Below, piece after piece: positions 8,628-16,682 of a stretch of DNA of 44,698 bases. A program made the translations under genes and the position numbers. Each line of letters starts with the position of its first letter. Within the stretch, counting starts at the first letter, position 1. The notes under the pieces were generated by a model. It was not told where the DNA came from, searched no databases, and saw nothing but the letters and a program-made list of their open reading frames with translations. Source of the stretch: JADJVL01 sp039812765. Lineage in GTDB: Bacteria > Acidobacteriota > Holophagae > Holophagales > Holophagaceae. Location of the stretch: the NCBI GenBank assembly GCA_039812765.1, contig JBDIBF010000017.1, positions 1 to 44,698 on the forward strand, given 5' to 3'.

Positions 8628-9383
8628 GTGGCGAACTGGAGGAACAACCCCGTGTGGGGCTTCTTCACCCTGGTGTGGGCCGTGATCTCGGTCATGGGCA
8701 TCGTGGCGGGGATCCTCCTGGCCGTGCCCTTCCTGGGCCCGCGGCGGGCCTTCTTCGCCATCGGGCCCTGGTGGGCCCGGCAGATGTTCGCGATCTGCGG
8801 CATCACCTGCGAGGTCGCCGGATGGGAGGCCCTGCCGGAGGATATCCGCGCCGGGCGGCAGCCGGTGATCTTCATGAGCAACCACGAGAGCCAGCTGGAC
8901 CCGCCCCTGCTCATCGGCGCCATCCCGGTGCCGGCGGTCTACATCGCCAAGAAGGAGGTGAAGTACATCCCTTTCGTGGGCTGGGCGGCCATATGCGCCG
9001 GGGTGATCTGGATCGACCGCGGCAACCACGACAAGGCGGTGGCCAGCATCCGCGAGGCCGCCCGGAAGGTCCGCGGCGGCCGCAACGTGGTGATCTTCCC
9101 GGAGGGCACGCGCACCCGCACCGGCGAGCTGCTGCCCTTCAAGAAGGGCGGCTTCAACCTGGCCCAGGAGGCCGGCGTCCCCATCGTGCCCCTGGCCACC
9201 GTGGGAGGCTTCCAGACGCTGCCGCCGGGGGCGCGGGGCGTGCGCCCCGGCCGCTACGCCGTCCGCTTCGGCGAGCCCGTGGATCCCGCGCGCTTCCCCT
9301 CGCGGGACGCCCTCATGGAGGAGGTGCGCTCCCGCATCACCGCCCTCATCGTGGCCGCGCGGGAGGCCACGGCCCGTTCCTGA
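8628..9383 (+). CDS. plsC: 1-acyl-sn-glycerol-3-phosphate acyltransferase
   Basis: 251 aa from GTG 8628, preceded by GGAGG. It transfers an acyl chain to lysophosphatidic acid to form phosphatidic acid at the inner membrane. The N-terminus carries a long hydrophobic helix (residues 10-35). The catalytic motif is NHESQLD (His86 and Asp91 in HX4D), and the phosphate-binding motif is FPEGTRTRTG (from residue 157). Motif III is seen as PIVPLAT. Length is normal for bacterial PlsC. The gene stands alone, convergent with the kinase gene. A second, different acyltransferase occurs at 34322. Confidence 0.92.
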   Translation: MANWRNNPVWGFFTLVWAVISVMGIVAGILLAVPFLGPRRAFFAIGPWWARQMFAICGITCEVAGWEALPEDIRAGRQPVIFMSNHESQLDPPLLIGAIPVPAVYIAKKEVKYIPFVGWAAICAGVIWIDRGNHDKAVASIREAARKVRGGRNVVIFPEGTRTRTGELLPFKKGGFNLAQEAGVPIVPLATVGGFQTLPPGARGVRPGRYAVRFGEPVDPARFPSRDALMEEVRSRITALIVAAREATARS

Positions 9384-9395
9384 GCGGGCCCGGGA

Positions 9396-11948
9396 TCACC
9401 CCTTGAATGCGGGGTCCCGTTCGGCCACCCTCCGCTTCCCGGGGTGGAGCCTGTCGGCGAGGGCCAGGAGGGCCTCCGCGTCCGCCCGTCCGCCGAGGCG
9501 CGCCAGGGTGCGGGCCATGAAGTAGAGGTTCACACTCATGACCCGGCGTTCGTTGTGGAGCTTCTTCGACCAGTCCACGCCCTCCTGCCTGCGGGCGAAG
9601 GGCACGTAGACCGCCACGGTGGCGGCGAGGTCTCCGCGGGCGGCGGGCGCCAGGCCCTGGAGCAGCACGGTGCTGCTGTGGTCGGGGGCCCAGGCGCCCT
9701 TCAGGGCCTCGGAGAGCTGGTCCACGAGGGCCGCCTCGCCGCGCTGGGCGGCGCCGTAGGCCAGCAGGCTGCGCAGCACGTTGGACTGGGGGATGAGCTC
9801 GAGGCCCGCCTTCGCCATGGCCTCCGCCTCCGCGTCCCGGCCGGCCCAGTAGAGGGCGTCGGCGCCGGTGACGTAGACATACTCGGCGGTGGGCTTGAGG
9901 GCGATGGCCCGCCGCGCGTGCTCGGCGGCCTCGGCGAGCCTGCCGTCGTTCTGGAGCAGCACCGCGTAGCGGTGGTGGGCCTGCCAGCTGTTGGGATCGA
10001 GCTGGATGGCCTTCTCGAAGTAGCGGCCCGAGGCGGCGCGGTTCTCCTCCCCGTCGAGGCCCGCGAAGGCGTCCCCCAGGACGTTGTAGGCAAGGCTGTT
10101 CCCGGGGTCCAGGCGGATGGCGGTGAGGGCCGCCTGGGAGGCCCCCTCGATGTTCCCGGAGCGCAGCAGGATGGCCGAGAGGGCCCGGTAGGCCTGCGGG
10201 CAGGCCGGATCGAGGGCGATGGCCTTCCGGGCGTGGGCCTCGGCCTCCTTGAAGAGGGCCTGGGCCTCGGCGAAGCGTCCCTGGGAGAGCGAGCGGTCGC
10301 TGGCCATCTCCGAGAGGGCCCAGGCGAGGCCCGCATGGGCGGGGGCGTAGTCGGCCTCCAGCTGGAGGGCCTCCTCGAAGTGGCGCTTGGCCTGGTGGAA
10401 GGCGTCCAGGTTGCCCTGGGTGAGGTAGGCATCCCCGCGGGCGAAGGCTTCGCGGGTCCGCGGATCGTGGGCCCGGGACTGGAGGTTGGCGCCCGCGCCC
10501 AAGCCCATCTCCTTGGGGAGCCGGGCCCGCAGCTCGTCCTCGATGTCGAGGAGCTGCGCCAGGGGGCGCTCGACGTTGAACTGCTGGACCAGGGCGCCGG
10601 TGCCGGACTCCATGACCCGGACGCTGAGGCGCACCCGGTCCCCGACGATCAGGTACGTGCCGGTGACGAGCTGGTCCACCTTCAGGGTCCGCCCCAGATC
10701 GGAGACGCTGGGAAGCGCCTGGCCGGACTTCCCCCCGAGCATCGAGATGGCCTCGAGCACTCGCGCCCGGTCCACCACCATCACGTCGTCCCTGGCCACG
10801 AGGCTGCTGGCCATGGCGTCGGCGAAGCTGGCGCTGATCCAGACTTTCTCGGGGTCGGGCACAAGCTGTTCCAGGGGAAGCACCGCCACGGCGCGCCGCC
10901 CTTTGGCGAAGTCCGTGCCGGCGGCGTCCCGGGCGGCGGCGAGGCCGCTGGCGGGCTTGCGCAGCGCGACGTACATCCCGCCGGCGGCGAGGAGGGCCAC
11001 AGCGCCGCCGAAGGCCGCGATGCGCCCCCAACTCGACTTCGGGGGCGGCGGCAGGGAGGCGGTACGGACCGTCGGCATCGCCTCCGGGGCGTCCAGGGCC
11101 TGGAGGGCCTCCTGCAGCGTCGGGAACCGGTCCCCCGGGGCCTTGGCGAGGAGTCGCTGCACCGCCGACACGAGGCCGGACGGGAGATCCCGCCGGGCCT
11201 CGGCGAGGGCCGGCGGCTCGTCCTTGACCACCGCGAAGAGAGTCTCCACGAGGCTGCTCCGCAGGAAGGGATGATGGCCCGTCGCCAGCTCGTAGAGGAC
11301 GACGCCGAGGGAGAACTGGTCCGAGGCGGGGCCGACCTCGTAGCCGTTGGCCTGCTCCGGGCTCATGTAGGCCGGCGTGCCCTGGCTGTAGCCCGGCGCG
11401 GTGCGCTCCACGAGGGTGGCGTGGTGGCTGGTGGGGATGGAGCCCGCGGTGGCGCCGGAGGCGGGGTTCGCCGCGGCGTCGGCGCCATGGCGCCGGGCGA
11501 TGCCGAAGTCCAGGATCTTGAGGGTGCCCTCGGGAGTGATCACGAGGTTCTCGGGCTTGATGTCCCGGTGCACGATACCCTTCAGGTGGGCGTGGCCGAG
11601 GGCGCCGCAGGCCTGGCGCGCCACGCGCATCAGCCACTCGGGACTGTTCCGCTCGTGCACGAAGGCCCGCAGCGTGCGCCCCTCCACGAATTCCATGGCG
11701 ATGAAGGGCGTGCCGTCCACCTCGCCGGCCTCGAAGATGGTGGCGATGTTCGGATGGTGGAGCTGGCAGGCCGTCTTGGCCTCGATGACCATCGCGCGGC
11801 GGCGCGCCTCGTCCGCGTCCTTCAGCAGCTTCAGCGCCACCACCCGCTCCAGCCGCAGGTCCATGGCCTTCCAGACCGATCCCATGGCCCCTTCGCCCAG
11901 GGGCTCGAGAAGCCGGTAGGAACCGAAGGTCTGAAGAGGGTCGCTCAA
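9396..11948 (-). CDS. Membrane-anchored Ser/Thr protein kinase with TolB-like and TPR extracytoplasmic region
   Basis: 850 aa. TTG 11948 is the preferred start: it sits just before the kinase fold and 20 nt after a TATACT box. The open frame to 12089 would cross the divergent gene. Kinase marks: glycine loop GEGAMG (18-23), VALKLLK with the ATP Lys, HRDIKPEN catalytic loop, DFG, and SPEQ at the APE position. A transmembrane helix follows a Pro-rich linker (FGGAVALLAAGGMYVAL). The distal half begins with a TolB/FlgO-like domain (AVAVLPLEQLV) and continues as many TPR helices. The layout suggests an outside sensor coupled to a cytoplasmic kinase. The substrate is unknown. Confidence 0.9.
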   Translation of the reverse strand: MSDPLQTFGSYRLLEPLGEGAMGSVWKAMDLRLERVVALKLLKDADEARRRAMVIEAKTACQLHHPNIATIFEAGEVDGTPFIAMEFVEGRTLRAFVHERNSPEWLMRVARQACGALGHAHLKGIVHRDIKPENLVITPEGTLKILDFGIARRHGADAAANPASGATAGSIPTSHHATLVERTAPGYSQGTPAYMSPEQANGYEVGPASDQFSLGVVLYELATGHHPFLRSSLVETLFAVVKDEPPALAEARRDLPSGLVSAVQRLLAKAPGDRFPTLQEALQALDAPEAMPTVRTASLPPPPKSSWGRIAAFGGAVALLAAGGMYVALRKPASGLAAARDAAGTDFAKGRRAVAVLPLEQLVPDPEKVWISASFADAMASSLVARDDVMVVDRARVLEAISMLGGKSGQALPSVSDLGRTLKVDQLVTGTYLIVGDRVRLSVRVMESGTGALVQQFNVERPLAQLLDIEDELRARLPKEMGLGAGANLQSRAHDPRTREAFARGDAYLTQGNLDAFHQAKRHFEEALQLEADYAPAHAGLAWALSEMASDRSLSQGRFAEAQALFKEAEAHARKAIALDPACPQAYRALSAILLRSGNIEGASQAALTAIRLDPGNSLAYNVLGDAFAGLDGEENRAASGRYFEKAIQLDPNSWQAHHRYAVLLQNDGRLAEAAEHARRAIALKPTAEYVYVTGADALYWAGRDAEAEAMAKAGLELIPQSNVLRSLLAYGAAQRGEAALVDQLSEALKGAWAPDHSSTVLLQGLAPAARGDLAATVAVYVPFARRQEGVDWSKKLHNERRVMSVNLYFMARTLARLGGRADAEALLALADRLHPGKRRVAERDPAFKG

Positions 11949-11968
11949 GGCGTGGGTCCGAAGGGGAC

Positions 11969-11991
11969 AGTATAGGGCCCGCTGGTAGACT
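11969..11991. promoter_or_regulatory. Candidate divergent -10 boxes for kinase and YIP1-like genes
   Basis: On the minus strand TATACT (11974-11969) lies 20 nt before the kinase TTG. On the plus strand TAGACT (11986-11991) faces the YIP1-like gene. Neither has a clear -35 box. The two boxes are 11 bp apart, so the promoters may compete. Confidence 0.3.
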
Positions 11992-12066
11992 TCGTGCTTT
12001 CCCCTCACGCCAGCCACCGTGGCGGCGGCGACCGCCGCCCGTGGTTCACGCGTTCCAGGCCCCGCC

Positions 12067-12783
12067 GTGATCGACGACTTCCCCGCCAACCCCTACGCGC
12101 CCCCCGAAGCCCCGCTGGAGCGGGACCCCTACGGCGCCGGCGAAGACCTGCGTCCGGTGCCCTTCGAGGACCTGGAGGCCGAACCCGGGTTCTGGCGGCG
12201 GGTGGGCGCCATGTTCAAGCTGCTGTTCACGGATCCCTACGGCCTGGTGGCGCGGGTTCCGGCCACCGAGGGCCTGGGCGCGCCGCTGCGCTTCGCCCTG
12301 CTGCTCACCCTGCCCCTCACCGCCCTCGGCGTGGCCATGGGCCTGCTCATGGCCGTCCTCGGGGGCTTCGCGGCCGCCGGGGACAAGAACGCGCCGCCCG
12401 TAGCCGTCTTCGTCGGCATGGGGCTCTCCTACACGGTGCTCATGCCCCTGTCGGCCATCCTCGCCTTCTTCGTCGGGGGCGCGGTCCAGCACGGGGTGCT
12501 GTGGCTCTGGGGCGGCGCGCGGAACGGCCGGGGCCTGCACCAGACCCTGCGCCTCCACGGCTACTACCTGGCCTTCTTCTTCCTGTTCTACCTCGTGCCC
12601 CTGGCCAACTTCCTCGTGCTGCTCGGCGGCCCGGCCTTTCTCGGGCTGGCCATGGCGCGGCTCCACCGCACCGACCGCTGGCGGGCCATCCTCGCCGCCT
12701 ACACGCCCCTGCTGCTCTGCTGCCTCTGCTACGGGGGCTTCATCGCCTTCGCGATCGCGGCTCCGGCCCTCAGCCGGCGCTGA
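12067..12783 (+). CDS. YIP1-family-like integral membrane protein
   Basis: 238 aa from GTG 12067; the frame is open to 12019 but the upstream part reads like non-coding leader. A hydrophilic Pro-rich N-terminus (NPYAPPEAPLE) precedes FWRRVGAMFKLLFTDPYGLVAR, which resembles the region entering the YIP1 membrane domain. About five hydrophobic segments follow, including a Phe-rich one (YLAFFFLFYLVPLANFLVLL). YIP1 proteins in bacteria have no established role. The gene is divergent from the kinase and its last 14 bp overlap the end of the convergent crotonase gene. A second YIP1-like protein is at 31330. Confidence 0.7.
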   Translation: MIDDFPANPYAPPEAPLERDPYGAGEDLRPVPFEDLEAEPGFWRRVGAMFKLLFTDPYGLVARVPATEGLGAPLRFALLLTLPLTALGVAMGLLMAVLGGFAAAGDKNAPPVAVFVGMGLSYTVLMPLSAILAFFVGGAVQHGVLWLWGGARNGRGLHQTLRLHGYYLAFFFLFYLVPLANFLVLLGGPAFLGLAMARLHRTDRWRAILAAYTPLLLCCLCYGGFIAFAIAAPALSRR

Positions 12784-13411
12784 GGCCCAGCCAGGCCTCC
12801 ACCTCCCCACGCACCGCGCCGGCCTCCAGCACCCGGTGAGCGGCGCCGGCCTCCAGCGCCTGCCCTTCGTCCCAGGTCTCCAGGTCCCGGAAGAGCCGCG
12901 AGGCCCCGGCCTCGCCCAGCACGCCGGGCAGCCGAACGGTCCCGCCGAAGCCCGTCAGGATGCCATGGCGCGCGGCCGGGTGCTTCAGGCGCAGGCCTTC
13001 CACCGCCCAGCGTTCCTGGCCGTGCAGGGCCAGATCGCAGCCACCGCCCATGGCCGCGCCGCTGAGCACCGTGAGCGTCCGCCAGCCAGTCCAGACCAGG
13101 TGGTCCATGACCCGCTGCCCGCGCCGGGCGAAGGGATCCGCGGAGGCCCCGTCCAGCGCCAGCACCTCGTGCAGGTCCGCCCCGGCGCTGAAATGGCAGG
13201 GCCGGCCCCCCATCCAGGGCGCGCCGGAGAGGGCGATGCGTCCCGCACCGGCGAAGCGCAGCCCGGACAGGAGGCAGTCCAGGGCCTCCAGGGTGGCCGT
13301 CGTCAACCGGTGGAGCCCGTCGGCGGAATCCAGACCGATCCACGCCCAGCCCTCGCCCCGGCGCAGCAGCAGCGAGGTGGTCCCCTCGAAGGCCCGCTCC
13401 GGCGCGCTCAC
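12770..13411 (-). CDS. Enoyl-CoA hydratase/isomerase (crotonase) family protein
   Basis: 213 aa from GTG 13411, which overlaps the miaA stop as GTGA, indicating translational coupling. Crotonase oxyanion-hole motifs are visible: HFSAGADLHEVL and GAAMGGGCDLALH. The later segment HPAARHGILTGFGGTVRLPG aligns with the family's PEI-x-LG-x-x-PG-x-GGT-x-RL, but the Glu used for hydration is replaced by Ala. The protein is also short (typical 255-265 aa). It may therefore catalyse an isomerase, decarboxylase or thioesterase-type reaction rather than hydration. The pairing with miaA looks positional, not functional. Confidence 0.8.
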   Translation of the reverse strand: MSAPERAFEGTTSLLLRRGEGWAWIGLDSADGLHRLTTATLEALDCLLSGLRFAGAGRIALSGAPWMGGRPCHFSAGADLHEVLALDGASADPFARRGQRVMDHLVWTGWRTLTVLSGAAMGGGCDLALHGQERWAVEGLRLKHPAARHGILTGFGGTVRLPGVLGEAGASRLFRDLETWDEGQALEAGAAHRVLEAGAVRGEVEAWLGLSAG

Positions 13412-14286
13412 AGGCCCAGCCTCCCGAAGGCCGCGTCCAGGGGCTCGGCATCGGGGTCCCAGGCTGGCGCGCTGGGCAGCTGGTTGCGGAACCAGGTGGA
13501 CTGGCGCTTCGCGTAGGCCTGGGTGGCCTGCACGATGCGCGCCTCCGCCTCGGCCGGCGGCAGGCCCTCCTCGAGCAGCACGTCGTAGCCCAGGGGGCGC
13601 AGGGCCCGGAGGTCCTCGCCGCGGCCCTCCGCCGCGAGGCGCCGCGCCTCCTCCCGCCACCCCGCGGCGAGCTGGGCCGCCACCCGCGCCGCCACCCGCG
13701 CCCGCTGGCGTTCCCGCGAGGGCAGCACGAGCAGCACGCGCCACCCTTCCGGCGGCGGCGCCACGCCGATGAGCAGCTCCGAAGGGCGGCGCCCGGTGGC
13801 GAGGTGCAGGGCCAGGGCGCGCTGGACGCGGGCCCCGTCGTTGGGATGCAGCTCGGCGGCCCGGCCGGGATCCACCGCGGCGAGGTAGCGGTGCAGCCGC
13901 GGCGGGCCCAGCCGCGCGCCGAGGGCGCGCACCTTGGCCACGAGGGTCTCGGGGACCTCGGGCAGGTCCGAGAGCTGGTTCCAGATGCCCCGGAGGTAGA
14001 GGCCCGAGCCCGTCACCAGCACCGCGCGGTTCAAGGGCTCGAGCCGGCGCCGCACGAGGGATCCAAAGGTCGTCGGGTTCGGCCGCTCGGCGAGGTCGAG
14101 GACACCGTAGCCCTCGTGCGGGACGCCGCCCCGCTCCGCCTCCGACGGCTGCCCCGTGCCGATCACCAGGCCCCGGAAGGCCTGGAAGGGGTCGCCGTTC
14201 ACCACCACCGCCTCCGCGCGCCGCGCGACCGCCGCGGCGAGGGCGGATTTGCCCGAGGCGGTGGGGCCGAGGATGGCGATGCGCAT
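13408..14286 (-). CDS. miaA: tRNA dimethylallyltransferase
   Basis: 292 aa. Adds the dimethylallyl group from DMAPP to A37 of tRNAs reading U-initial codons. P-loop GPTASGKS at residues 7-14. The substrate Asp is in NGDPFQAFRG, where most family members have ADSxQVYRG, so Ser and Tyr are replaced by Pro and Phe. Other marks are GTGQPS, VTGSGLYLRGI, LHPND, RALALHLATGRRPSE and the C-terminal YAKRQSTWFRNQ. Slightly short for the family. The start is ATG 14286; a TAGGCT box lies only 6 nt upstream, so a leaderless transcript is possible. The coupled downstream gene is a crotonase-family protein. Confidence 0.93.
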   Translation of the reverse strand: MRIAILGPTASGKSALAAAVARRAEAVVVNGDPFQAFRGLVIGTGQPSEAERGGVPHEGYGVLDLAERPNPTTFGSLVRRRLEPLNRAVLVTGSGLYLRGIWNQLSDLPEVPETLVAKVRALGARLGPPRLHRYLAAVDPGRAAELHPNDGARVQRALALHLATGRRPSELLIGVAPPPEGWRVLLVLPSRERQRARVAARVAAQLAAGWREEARRLAAEGRGEDLRALRPLGYDVLLEEGLPPAEAEARIVQATQAYAKRQSTWFRNQLPSAPAWDPDAEPLDAAFGRLGL

Positions 14287-14329
14287 GGCTCGAGCCTATC
14301 CTGGTGCCGAACGCCCCCGGGGAGGTCCC

Positions 14330-14722
14330 ATGCTTCCGATCCTGGCCCCGATCCTCGCTTCCGCCGCCCTCCTGCTTCCCCCCGCCCAGGGCCTGAAGCC
14401 TCAGCCGCCCGCCCTCCGCTTCCAAAAATCCCTCCGCCTCCCGGTGAAGGCCCGGCCCGTCCAGGCGGCCCCGGCCGCCCCGCGGCGCCAGGACCCCGGG
14501 GCGGTGGTGGAGGTGCGCGGGGACGTCCAGCCCCTCGAGACGGTCCGCGAGCAGACCCTGCGCGAGTTCAGGGAGTGGCTGGTGGCGAACCGGTTCCGGG
14601 GCGCCGCCTTCGTGTCCCCGTCCCTCGCCGCGCACGCGTCCACGGCGAGCTGGGACCAGACGCATCCCGGCGGCTTCACGGTGGCCCCCCTCGCGCCGCT
14701 GGGCTGGGGCTACGCGCCCTGA
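14330..14722 (+). CDS. Small secreted protein of unknown family, paralogue A
   Basis: 130 aa from ATG 14330 with a strong GGAGG ribosome site. An N-terminal hydrophobic signal-like segment (ILAPILASAALLLPPAQG) is followed by a basic, Pro/Ala-rich stretch and a compact domain (GAVVEVRGDVQPLETV ... REFREWLVANRF). The C-terminus ends APLGWGYAP. It is clearly related to the protein at 15884, sharing PGA-x-VEV-x-G-x-x-x-PLET and the terminal PLGW, and the two flank the sulfotransferase gene. I recognise no known family; export is inferred from the N-terminus. Confidence 0.7.
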   Translation: MLPILAPILASAALLLPPAQGLKPQPPALRFQKSLRLPVKARPVQAAPAAPRRQDPGAVVEVRGDVQPLETVREQTLREFREWLVANRFRGAAFVSPSLAAHASTASWDQTHPGGFTVAPLAPLGWGYAP

Positions 14723-14755
14723 GCCCCGGGGGTCGGGGGCGCCAGGGCATCGAGG

Positions 14756-15811
14756 CTAGGCTCCAGGCACGCCGGCCCTGCGGAGCTGGCGATGCCCTTC
14801 GGCCACGATCTGGCGGACCCGCGCGCCGGGGTCCGGCGGGGCCGATTCGGGCCGCTCCGGCCGCACGAGGGCCGCGGCCTCGGTGAGCCAGGGCTCCGGA
14901 ACCTCGCCGTCCACGAAGCGGGCGAAGCGCGCCAGGGTGCCCCTGGGATCGTCGAGCAGCTCCTCGAAGCGCAGATGGAGGAGGCGCCCCGGCGGCAGCG
15001 CCGCCAGCCGGTCCAGACCCATGAGGAGTTGACTGGACCAGAGCCCGGCGAATTTCGCGAGGGGCAGCTCCAGGGCCCGGAAGGCTTCGGGATCGAATCG
15101 CTCGGGCAGGCAGGGGGCCAGCTCGCTCGCGAGGAGGGCCGCGGGGCGCTCGGCGGTGAGGAAGGGGTCCACCCCGAAGCGGCGCCGCATCTCGCGGCGC
15201 ACCAGGGCCAGGCGGAAAGAGGCGTGGCGGGCCATGGAGACGCTGCAGTCCAGGCCGTCCCGCCACAGGTGCACCACCTTCGCGTCCGGGAAGGCCTCGA
15301 GGAGGGGGCCGAGGAAGGCCAGGGAGCCTCCGGAGCGTTCCACCCAGCGCGACCTGCCGAAGCGCCGCGCCAGGCCGTCGAGGAGGCGGCGGAAGTGGGC
15401 CGACGCCGGGGCGGGCGGCCAGGCGTGCGCCGCGACCCGCAGCTCGTCCAGGAGCTCGTCGCCCACGCCGACCAGGTGCGGAAGGGCGACCATGGAGAGG
15501 GGCGGGACGCCTGTCTCGCGGGTGTAGCGCCCGCCCCCGTCCACGGGGTATAGGAACTCCGGGGGCTCCAGGCGGTGGGCCAGGGCGAGGCGCATGTCCA
15601 GCCTGGGTTCGGAGATCAGGGCTTCGAAGGCCGGTCCCGTGAGTTCCCCGGCCGGGAAGGGGTCCGGCAGGAAGGCGCTGAACAGCTCCGACAGGCTGAG
15701 CCAGCGGGGATGCAGGGCGGCCGCGGCGCTCAGGGCGGTGGAGCCGCAGCGCCCCGTGCCCACGACGAGCACCGGCGCGCGCAGCGGGATCTCGGCCGGC
15801 CTCGGGTCCAC
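14756..15811 (-). CDS. PAPS-dependent sulfotransferase family protein
   Basis: 351 aa from GTG 15811. The N-terminal 5'-phosphosulfate loop is VVGTGRCGSTAL (core 18-25), and the 3'-phosphate-binding region is seen as VVHLWRDGLDCSVSMARHAS, as in Sulfotransfer_1/3-type enzymes. A later LHLRFEELLDDPRGTLARFARFV segment is also characteristic. Such enzymes move sulfate from PAPS onto hydroxyls or amines of sugars, lipids or proteins; the acceptor cannot be told from sequence. The gene lies on the opposite strand between two paralogous small proteins (14330 and 15884), an arrangement that may reflect function or simple duplication. Confidence 0.88.
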   Translation of the reverse strand: MDPRPAEIPLRAPVLVVGTGRCGSTALSAAAALHPRWLSLSELFSAFLPDPFPAGELTGPAFEALISEPRLDMRLALAHRLEPPEFLYPVDGGGRYTRETGVPPLSMVALPHLVGVGDELLDELRVAAHAWPPAPASAHFRRLLDGLARRFGRSRWVERSGGSLAFLGPLLEAFPDAKVVHLWRDGLDCSVSMARHASFRLALVRREMRRRFGVDPFLTAERPAALLASELAPCLPERFDPEAFRALELPLAKFAGLWSSQLLMGLDRLAALPPGRLLHLRFEELLDDPRGTLARFARFVDGEVPEPWLTEAAALVRPERPESAPPDPGARVRQIVAEGHRQLRRAGVPGA

Positions 15812-15883
15812 CCCTCTAGCCTCCCGGGTCGTGGGCCCCTGTCAAGGACCGGAACCCATGCCCGGCTGGACGCACGCAGGGAC

Positions 15884-16267
15884 ATGCTCTCGCCCCAGCC
15901 ACCGGCCCAGGTCCGTCCGGCCGACCCACCGTCGCGCTTCGCGGCCATCCTCCAGGAGTTCGAGGCGTGGACCCGGTCCCGGCAACAGCAGGGCGTCCCG
16001 GCCTGGAATCCCTGGAAGCCCGCGGCCGCGCAGGACGAGACTCCGGGAGCGCTGGTGGAGGTGTGGGGGAACCTCCCGCCCCTGGAGACCGAGACCCAGG
16101 AGGTGCTGCGGAACACCGTGGCGTGGATCATCGCCCACCGCCTCGACGGGCTGGGCTACGCGCCCTCCGACGCCACCGCGATCTTCGAGGGGACGGCCGG
16201 ATGGTCCGCCCGGCGCCCCGGCGGGAACCGCGTCCCGGGCCTCGTGCCGCTAGGCTGGCGCCGCTAG
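15884..16267 (+). CDS. Small protein of unknown family, paralogue B
   Basis: 127 aa from ATG 15884. Related to the protein at 14330: GALVEVWGNLPPLETE matches GAVVEVRGDVQPLETV, both continue with a helical segment ending near a hydrophobic-basic turn, and both end with a PLGW motif. Unlike paralogue A it has no obvious signal peptide with this start; its N-terminal 45 residues are Trp/Pro/Gln-rich. The last 4 bp overlap the convergent gene at 16264. Function unknown. Confidence 0.65.
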   Translation: MLSPQPPAQVRPADPPSRFAAILQEFEAWTRSRQQQGVPAWNPWKPAAAQDETPGALVEVWGNLPPLETETQEVLRNTVAWIIAHRLDGLGYAPSDATAIFEGTAGWSARRPGGNRVPGLVPLGWRR

Positions 16268-16608
16268 GCGCGGGGCGCCGGGGCCGCTAGGTGCGGAAGC
16301 AACGCCGCCGCCAGGTCCCGCGCCAGGCTGGCGGCCTCCAGGGCGTGGTCCAGGGCCGCCTGGGACGGCTGGTCCGGCGTCAGGAGCCCCTCGCACTGGG
16401 CCCGGAAGATCCGGATCCCGGGGTCCGGGAGGTGGCGTTGGGCCGCGGCTTCGAAGACGCTCAGGAAGCAGGCCAGCGCGTCGCAGGCCGACGTGGTGGC
16501 GGCGCCGCCGTGGCGACGGTCCTCCCGAAGGGCGTAGGCCGCCGCCAGGAAACGGAGGCCGTCTTCGAAGCGGGACTGGAGGGGACCCGGGGGACCGCAG
16601 GCGGACAT
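16264..16608 (-). CDS. Small alpha-helical protein of unknown function
   Basis: 114 aa from ATG 16608. The composition is Ala/Leu/Arg-rich and looks all-helical (FEDGLRFLAAAYALRED ... ALACFLSVFEAAAQRHLPD ... LDHALEAASLARDLAAALL). There is no signal peptide. The layout is reminiscent of small four-helix (HEPN-like) proteins, but I see no RX4-6H motif and do not claim that family. The stop overlaps the end of the convergent paralogue B gene. Confidence 0.55.
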   Translation of the reverse strand: MSACGPPGPLQSRFEDGLRFLAAAYALREDRRHGGAATTSACDALACFLSVFEAAAQRHLPDPGIRIFRAQCEGLLTPDQPSQAALDHALEAASLARDLAAALLPHLAAPAPRA

Positions 16609-16660
16609 GGGTCTATCTTAGGGCCACGGCGGCCCACTCAACGGCCGTCGTGGCGCGCCG

Positions 16661-16666
16661 TAGGCT
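16661..16666 (+). promoter_or_regulatory. Candidate -10 element (TAGGCT)
   Basis: TAGGCT lies 16 nt upstream of the ATG at 16683 and matches the TAGRCT pattern found before other genes in this window. No clear -35 box is seen. Confidence 0.25.
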
Positions 16667-16682
16667 TCCCGGAGATCCTCCC

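Noticed and set aside
11949..12089. N-terminal extension of the kinase to ATG 12089
   Set aside because: It would cross the divergent YIP1-like start region and its residues are Ala/Gly/Arg-rich; the kinase fold begins right after TTG 11948.
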